Shown here: positions 55,439-64,000 of the stretch, in pieces
Numbering within the stretch: position 1 is the first letter of the stretch
Layout: every line of letters starts with the position of its first letter
Assembly: GCA_024699855.1 (NCBI GenBank)
Contig: JAMPIQ010000001.1
Coordinates: 6,262,001-6,326,000 of the forward strand
Source of the DNA: Aphelenchoides besseyi
Lineage: Eukaryota > Nematoda > Chromadorea > Rhabditida > Aphelenchoididae
Reading direction: 5' to 3'
DNA: 64,000 bases
Translations under genes and position numbers: made by a program
The notes under the pieces: model-generated
The model's database searches: none
What the model was told of the DNA's origin: nothing
Seen by the model: the letters and a program-made list of their open reading frames with translations, nothing else

Positions 55439-56323
55439 GTTGTCCCTGGGAAGCCGATGAAAGTGGTCGATCGAAAAAGAGCGGTTGATTGACGGGTTGA
55501 ATCAGCGAATGAGGTCGAGAGTGAACACGTCGATAAGTTTGGTGGAATCGTTCATATGGTTGTTGTCATGTGAACTAGACATTCGGCGACGTTCACATTC
55601 TCAAAAACGAAAAGTTTAGACTACATTTAGCTCTTAGAGTAACAAAACTCAATCATCTGTATATCCAAATAATAACGTTGACTCATTGTCAACATTAACC
55701 ACATAAACAACTGCCGTTTGAAAAGGCAGACATACAATACGGTTACTATAGCAAATTTGACTTGGATTTCGTGATTAAGCTAGTTGAGCATTGTAAAGAA
55801 CACCACTTTAGAGTTTTAATTGGAATTACGTATGAAAATCAAAGCTCAAGTCCGAGTGAGAAACAAGTTTTACTTGTGTTAATCTTCTGTTTTGCACGCC
55901 AAATAAAGATAATTATTACTGGCTTGATATCATTTTTTAATAAATATTGCTTTACCTGGAGTAGGCGGATTCCAAATCTCATATTCGTTTCACGTAAAAC
56001 TTCTTCTCCAACGTTTTATTACATTCAACATCGAGCCTTTGTCTTTGAGTTTACTATGAAGCAAGTATTTTACATGCTGAATTTTCAAAACTTATCCTCA
56101 TTACTGTCCAAATTGACGTTCCTTCAATGATCAAAAATTCAAGTCAATTTGTTCAATAAGCACTCGTTCGACACTATCTCCAAGTCAGCATCGTAAGCGC
56201 ATTTTTATTTCTATTCACTTATCTTTGTTTGCCACGATTAAGTGTATTGTATTTGGGAAAATTGTCAAAGAATCGTTGAGTATTTTAAGTTTATTCGATA
56301 AGAAATGATAAGCACCGAGTTGA
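55439..56323. other. Intergenic, no supported gene
   Basis: A plus-strand frame at 55762-56130 is long (about 120 codons) and Phe-rich but has no ATG and no domain. No RNA gene seen beyond the tRNAs to the left. Confidence 0.35.
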
Positions 56324-57625
56324 CTAGAGCATATATAGAGTAGCTTGAAACTGTTCGGGTTGTAAGCACAGTTCCTCCAAAACTTTCGCGTTCTTCAATT
56401 CCAACCAGTGGTATCGACGGGGATCGATTAGGGGAGCTTTGGATCCTGACTTCTTGTGAGGCGAAAGAACACGAACTCGTAGACCGTGATGCAGCGAATC
56501 GATTGGTGACGGCAAACACCAGGTACCCAAAACAACTCTCGGAATCTCCAAAGCCGTGTGTCCGTCCTCAACGATGTGCTTAAGCGGAAATTAAAGAACG
56601 TAAACCGCCGTTGACTTACTCGATAGCATTTGGAAACAACAGACGGAAAGAAGTACTCGAATCCAAATTCAACGGTCGGAAATCCGCAGTGCATGTCACC
56701 CAGTAGTTGATCTTCGGTTTCAATTGACTGATGAACGAGAACTTCAGTTTTGTTACTAAATCAACGTCAACATACAAACTTGTATTGGAACATACGTCTG
56801 TTTGACGATCACAAACTCAATAAAAAGTCCCGGCTGTGTAACGTTTTCATTCAGAATCGGTTTGTAACGATCTTCCGGTACCGATTGACGCCAAGTAGTG
56901 AATCTTTCGGCCTCAGAAATAAGACGCATGAAATCGTTACTTCGAAGATTAACTCGACCGTTGCGAATTGCATCAACATCGAACCACTGAGCGGATAGTG
57001 ACTCCAAATCGGGTTTTGTTTTTAAACTGCCACCTGAAAAGACAACTAAACAAACGATCATCTAATTCGGATTACCAGTAATCTCGCAGAAGTAGGTCAT
57101 TCGGTACCAACCAGAGCCGCGAACTTCCATGCATAACAAATGCTCAACGGTTCCCTCGTATCCGGTTTCCTCTTTTAATTCTCGTTTCACGGCGTTCTAA
57201 AGAAGAAGTCAAACGTCGTTAAACAGTCAACTCACCTCAACAGTTTCTCCCGGCTCTACGTGACCGGCTGGAATATACCATTTGCCTCGACATTTCTTTT
57301 TGGCCTCCTGCATCAATAGCATCTGAAGTTGGCCTTCGTAAATACGGAAGACTATTGCCACAACGATATATGTCACATTGTCATAGACGCGAACCCAACG
57401 GCATCCTTAAACTTTCAATTGAATCGAGTATTTTGATCGCAACTACAAAACCAAAAAAACCTTAGATTAAGAAAGGGCACGAAAACAGCAACAAACTCAC
57501 TTCCTAATTGCATGTCCGGTGGCCGGGTCGACGAGAAAGTCTGCGACCGTTGCATCGACCTTTTCATCAACGAGCCCGAGTCGGTGGACGAACTCGCCGT
57601 TTCTTCTTCGTCTTGTCCGGTCATT
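56324..57625 (-). CDS. ndx-1: Nudix hydrolase, NUDT18/NDX-1-like
   Basis: Exons run from ATG at 57625 to TAG at 56324-56326. The Nudix domain is clear: YIVVAIVFRIYEGQLQMLLM, KWYIPAGHVEPGETVE, then across an intron NAVKRELKEETGYEG, giving the full box G-x5-E-x7-R-E-x2-E-E-x-G. Family relatives (NUDT18/MTH3) hydrolyse oxidised nucleoside diphosphates such as 8-oxo-dGDP. A C-terminal region follows that is conserved in nematode NDX-1 (QWFDVDAIRNGRVNLRSNDF, PGLFIEFVIVK, VEFGFEYFFPSVVSKCYR, WLELKNAKVLEELCLQPEQF). The N-terminus (MTGQDEEETASSSTDSGS) is Ser-rich and may be disordered. The first intron uses a TTTAAG acceptor. Confidence 0.85.
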
Positions 57626-58404
57626 CTGAAAACAACTCGCTGAGATGAAACGAGTCTTCTCGAGGCCCACGGCAGCTGTTTGGTGCAAAAAAGAAAAAAG
57701 AGCGTTTCGTTCGACTGGAAAATCCAATTTGCGTGAAATAAAAATGAGCGCAACTGAAAAAAAGAGTCGTAAGTCAGAGGAAAGTTTCTTTTCTGCACGC
57801 ACAAGAGTTTTTTCCCGCAACAGAAACGAGTGATCACTCGGCAAAAAACTGGAGCGGAAGTTCGAGTCTTTCCGTTTCGCATTCCGTTTTTAGCGACAAT
57901 TTGCGTAAGTGGTGTCCTCCAACGTTGTTCTACGAAATCAAAACAAAGTCCAATAAAAATTCTTTCGGGAAGAAACGAATTTGTTTTCGACCTTTCAGCC
58001 TCCGTACTTCCCACTGGGAGTGCCGGCGGCCGCGAATTCGTCGGATCATTGCGGCGAATTCGACAGTCCAAAAAGCTCCAGAGACCGGAAACAAACTTCG
58101 AAAAGTCACGCCAAAAAATTGGAATTTTTATTTGCTACTCCGAATGACCATACGCAAAGGTGTTCTGCCAACGAGCCATCAGTCACGAGATTCGTAAAGC
58201 CGCTGAAAAGGCTAATCAAAAGGCTCGTCAAAAATTGACCGATCATTCGTTTTGATCACTCAAACTCGTGGCCAAACTGCGAAAACAAAGCCGAGAACCT
58301 CGAAGTCAAACTGCACTTTCGTAAGCAACTGGACGGCTCTTCAGCCATTTGATGCTTCGTATATCAAATGCATTTAAACAATTTTATTTACAACGAAAAA
58401 ACAA
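57626..58404. other. Gap between Nudix and DHX16 genes
   Basis: Both neighbours are on the minus strand, so this holds the 3-prime end of the helicase gene and the promoter of the Nudix gene. It is rich in A/T runs next to CG words. Plus-strand frames (for example 57901-58197) are basic and featureless. Nothing supported. Confidence 0.4.
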
Positions 58405-61481
<3,077 letters not shown>

Positions 61482-61751
61482 TTCAAATAAGCGGACAGAA
61501 TAAAAGGAAATTGCCCTGAAAATTTGCAAAGCCGATGATCGTATTGAAGTGCGCCCTTGAAAGTGCAGTTTGACCGTTGCAGCGGACTGTTAGCTGATAG
61601 TTGCGAAAGAGGTTGTTAAAACGCCATTTCACCTGATCGAGTACAACTATGAACTTGCTGGTTCGATTTTATTTCTTATAATCAATAATAATAAGCACCG
61701 AGTCGTAAAGTTTTCTACAAACTTTTTGTTAGAAGCGATTGATTGTAGCCA
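61482..61751. other. Upstream region of mog-4
   Basis: No gene seen. Probable promoter of the helicase gene, bordered by the SINE-like repeat. Confidence 0.4.
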
Positions 61752-62130
61752 TTCATGTAAACTTCTTACTTACAAGGAGTGCTTATCATCGAATCCCGCT
61801 GTAATTGGACGGCAGTGCTATCAATCGACGAGTTCATTATCGCTGTGTAAGTCGTTTTGTCGTAAGTCGGATATGGCCGAGATTTTGGCCAAAACCCCTA
61901 AAATTGCTAGACTCGTAGTATCGATTATGCCGATTATCGTGGTGAAGTCCGTTTGTTTTTATCTCACTTTATTATGTAGATATTGGCCGTTTTATTTGGC
62001 CAAAATTCATTCCGAGTTATGGTCCGCTGGTCCTCCCTCGGAAGTGTGAGCTGCAATAGTCGAGTGAGTAAGTGATAAGCTTGCAAACTCTTTTGGAGGT
62101 CGCGAGTTCGATTTCTTCGATCGTCACTTT
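61752..62130 (+). repeat. SINE-like repeat, left copy
   Basis: This stretch reappears inverted at 62262-62524. Shared words include AATCCCGC, GTAATTGGACGGCAGTG, TATTGGCC, AATTCATTCCGAGTTATGG and GCAAACTCTTTTGGAGGT. The end nearest the partner holds a tRNA-like part: AATAGTCGAGTGAGTAAG resembles box A, and GGTCGCGAGTTCGATTTC resembles box B and a T arm. That points to a tRNA-derived SINE. The left copy carries about 80 bp absent from the right copy around 61850-61935. Confidence 0.6.
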
Positions 62131-62261
62131 CAAGTGCTGCGTTCTACCAAAACGACTCCAAATAGTGAGAAAAAAGTCGATTAGATACCTCGTAGTCACC
62201 TACCATTCACTCTTTTTTCGTTTTTGCTTTGTGGATACAAGACAGCAACTTGCGTTCGACA

Positions 62262-62524
62262 GTCGAGAGAATTGAACTTGCAACCTCCAAAAGAGTTTGC
62301 AAGCAGATCGCTTACTCACCCGGCTATTGAAGCTCATACTTCCAAAGAAAGACCACCGGACCATAACTCGGAATGAATTTTGGCCAATATCTCCATAGGA
62401 AAGTGAGATACAAACAAACGAACTTTACAACGATAATCAGCTCGTCAATTGATACCACTGCCGTCCAATTACTGCGGGATTTGATGACAAACACTCCTCG
62501 CTAGTAATCAGATTCCAAACATGC
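62262..62524 (-). repeat. SINE-like repeat, right copy (inverted)
   Basis: Inverted partner of 61752-62130. On the minus strand it reads a tRNA-like part (AGCCGGGTGAGTAAGCGATC, then GGAGGTTGCAAGTTCAATTC), then TTCCGAGTTATGGTCCGGTG, TTGGACGGCAGTGG and GGAGTGTTTGTCATC. Divergence from the left copy is visible at many positions, so both are old insertions. The 130 bp between them has no gene. Confidence 0.6.
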
Positions 62525-62681
62525 ATCCAAATAATAAATTTACTTCAAAAACTGAAAATTCACAAAACAACGAAACTACGAAAAAAGTTGGCTACACGTT
62601 TTTTTTGATTTTCTACAAAGCGGAATTGCAGAGAGGAATAAAAAAAACCACTGGTTTCGGAGATCAGGGAAACGAATACCG

Positions 62682-64000
62682 TCAATTAAAGTGGCCGTTT
62701 GCCAAGCCGGCGAGAACACGGACGGCGATTGTTTCGTTTTCAGTAAGTTCGGAGAATTTACGCGGAATCAGCTTCTTGATCTTCTTCGAGCTCTTGTTGC
62801 CGTCTAAATGTGAACGCTTTGAGATTCCCGAAAGACGCTTGACCGACGGCCGCTTTCGCGGCGTCTCTTCGTGTTTGGATTTCTTCTGCGACTTTGTTAG
62901 CGTTGTGAAAACGGGCGGCGGACTCTCGGAGCACGTGGAAGAAATGTCCGAGTAGACCGCCACGTGATCGGTTTTTGGCTGCGCGGCGTCCTCGTGTGGT
63001 GAAACTAATAACGGCGACGCCGAAGACGCGGGAGTAGACAGCGGTGGACTCATCCATTGAGCCGAATGACGACTGTCGTTCAACAGATTCAACTGAATAA
63101 TAGTAAAATGATTAACAAGAATTTGTAAATCAAAACTCACTGTTTCAACAGTTGGAGTGAACTCGGGAGTCAAAGATGTTTTCGTTACGGTTTTTTGCAT
63201 TTCCGCCAAATGTTGTTGTGCGCGAATCAACTGTTGATGAAAGTCAGTCGATTGATTGGCTGATTGCTGAAGCAAGTTCAACCATTGAGTAGACTGTTGA
63301 ACGTTCGGGACATTCTGCAAATTCGGCAACAACATGGCCGACGACGACTGTTGAGCTGCCGAGTTGTTGCCGATTAACTGCAAACACACGGGGTTAGACG
63401 TGAATCATAAGCCGCGATAAAGAAACAATCACGAAATAAGAGTGAGTCGTCTTCGACAAAAAAAGAGTGTTTCAACTTTGCACCCACGCTGCGCACCAAA
63501 TGCGTCCGTTTTCGAATGGGAAAGCGCGCCAAATGCATCGTTTTCGCGCACAATAAAAAACGATTTTTTCTCCCGCACTCGCGACCTTCGCAGCCAAAGG
63601 AGAGTACTGAAAAAACGTTCGCGATTTCGAAAAAAGGCGGGACAGATTGGAAAGACGCCAAGGTCGTCTGCGTCCAAAGATTGATTGTTTTGAGTGCGCG
63701 TTTGAAATCACAAACGAAAAGACGGGACATGGGGATTTGAAATTGAAAACTAAAAGATTGTTCAGGTCTTTCAAAGCGAACAGCCGCTCTTTCTCATGAC
63801 CTATCGGGGTCGTGCCAGTCGTAACAAAGGAAAACACAAAATCTCACCTGATTTAGAGCCAATTGCGGTCGCTGTTGATTTGCAGTTTCGGGTTGATCGA
63901 GAAACTGTTGGAGGAGCGGCAAAAGCTGTGGATTGATTAGTCCGTAAGTCGAATTGACCGTGGGACCTGTCGCAATGGCGGGTTTTGCTGCAAAACGCGA
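62682..64000 (-). CDS. Partial Gln/Ser-rich nuclear-type protein (5-prime part beyond window)
   Basis: The gene enters from the right edge. The exon 64000-63848 reads IATGPTVNSTYGLINPQLLP, LLQQFLDQPETANQQRPQLA. After an intron of about 470 bp an exon at about 63380-63142 reads SSSAMLLPNLQNVPNVQQST, LLQQSANQSTDFHQQLIRAQ, HLAEMQKTVTKTSL. The last exon (63093-62682) is Ser/Pro-rich (SPPLSTPASSASPLLVSP), then strongly basic (KSQKKSKHEETPRKRPSVKR, KSSKKIKKLIPRKF), and ends TENETIAVRVLAGLANGHFN. The poly-Gln and Lys-rich parts suggest a transcription or chromatin protein; no domain is recognised. The long intron is unusual for this window and has a CpG-rich core. Confidence 0.6.

Noticed and set aside
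57640..58250. Plus-strand basic open frames
   Set aside because: They overlap in two registers, have no start context, and share the A/T-run plus CG texture seen in other promoter gaps.

Overview
The window is nuclear DNA of a nematode, most likely from the order Rhabditida; I cannot name the species. Evidence: almost every gene is split by 35-60 bp introns ending in TTTCAG; many genes belong to nematode-expanded families (MATH-BTB, serpentine chemoreceptors of two classes, Ly6-like GPI proteins, TWK potassium channels, FLYWCH factors); and a 22-nt sequence resembles the nematode SL1 spliced leader. Gene models were built by eye from reading frame, splice-site phase and homology. Internal exon borders are firm where phases close (both zinc-finger genes, the GT31 enzyme, both Ly6 genes, the PSKH1 kinase, the FLYWCH-DCoH gene) and approximate elsewhere.

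Layout. 1-4.3 kb: gene-poor, nothing recognised. 4.36-8.49 kb: two paralogous C2H2 zinc-finger genes arranged tail to tail, with a small hypothetical gene between. 9.9-10.4 kb: a frameshifted Helitron relic. 11.2-12.7 kb: a MATH-BTB gene. 13.5-15.1 kb: a lysosomal glycosylasparaginase gene followed 67 bp later by a membrane micropeptide. 16.8-18.8 kb: two poorly resolved coiled-coil genes. 18.9-21.8 kb: ADP/ATP carrier, a histidine-rich secreted protein and a Lys-tailed membrane protein. 22.4 kb: tRNA-Lys. 23.1-28.8 kb: a probable inactive pepsin-like protein, a carbohydrate sulfotransferase, a beta-1,3-galactosyltransferase-like enzyme and a single-pass membrane protein. 29.2-30.4 kb: chemoreceptor. 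32.5-33.7 kb: a Ly6 protein with a Gly/Gln-rich tail. 33.9-34.25 kb: a CLN3 relic. 34.8 kb: the SL-like sequence. 35.3-40.6 kb: a Ser/Thr-rich unknown protein and a K2P channel whose intron carries a second Ly6 gene on the other strand. 41.0 kb: second histidine-rich protein. 41.7-42.8 kb: second chemoreceptor. 43.6-47.9 kb: eIF4A, a FLYWCH-DCoH fusion and a peroxisomal MaoC hydratase. 49.7-53.7 kb: PSKH1-like kinase, an unknown basic protein and a small bHLH protein. 55 kb: two tRNA genes. 56.3-61.5 kb: a Nudix hydrolase and the spliceosomal helicase DHX16/MOG-4. 61.75-62.5 kb: an inverted pair of SINE-like repeats. The right edge cuts into a Gln-rich nuclear-type gene.

The genes do not form one pathway. 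Housekeeping genes (ant-1, inf-1, mog-4, maoc-1, pskh-1 types) sit beside fast-evolving lineage-specific families. The most unusual items are the FLYWCH-DCoH fusion with a dead dehydratase site, a palindromic shared polyadenylation signal between convergent genes, the nested Ly6/K2P pair, the paired histidine-rich secreted proteins, and the SL1-like sequence.
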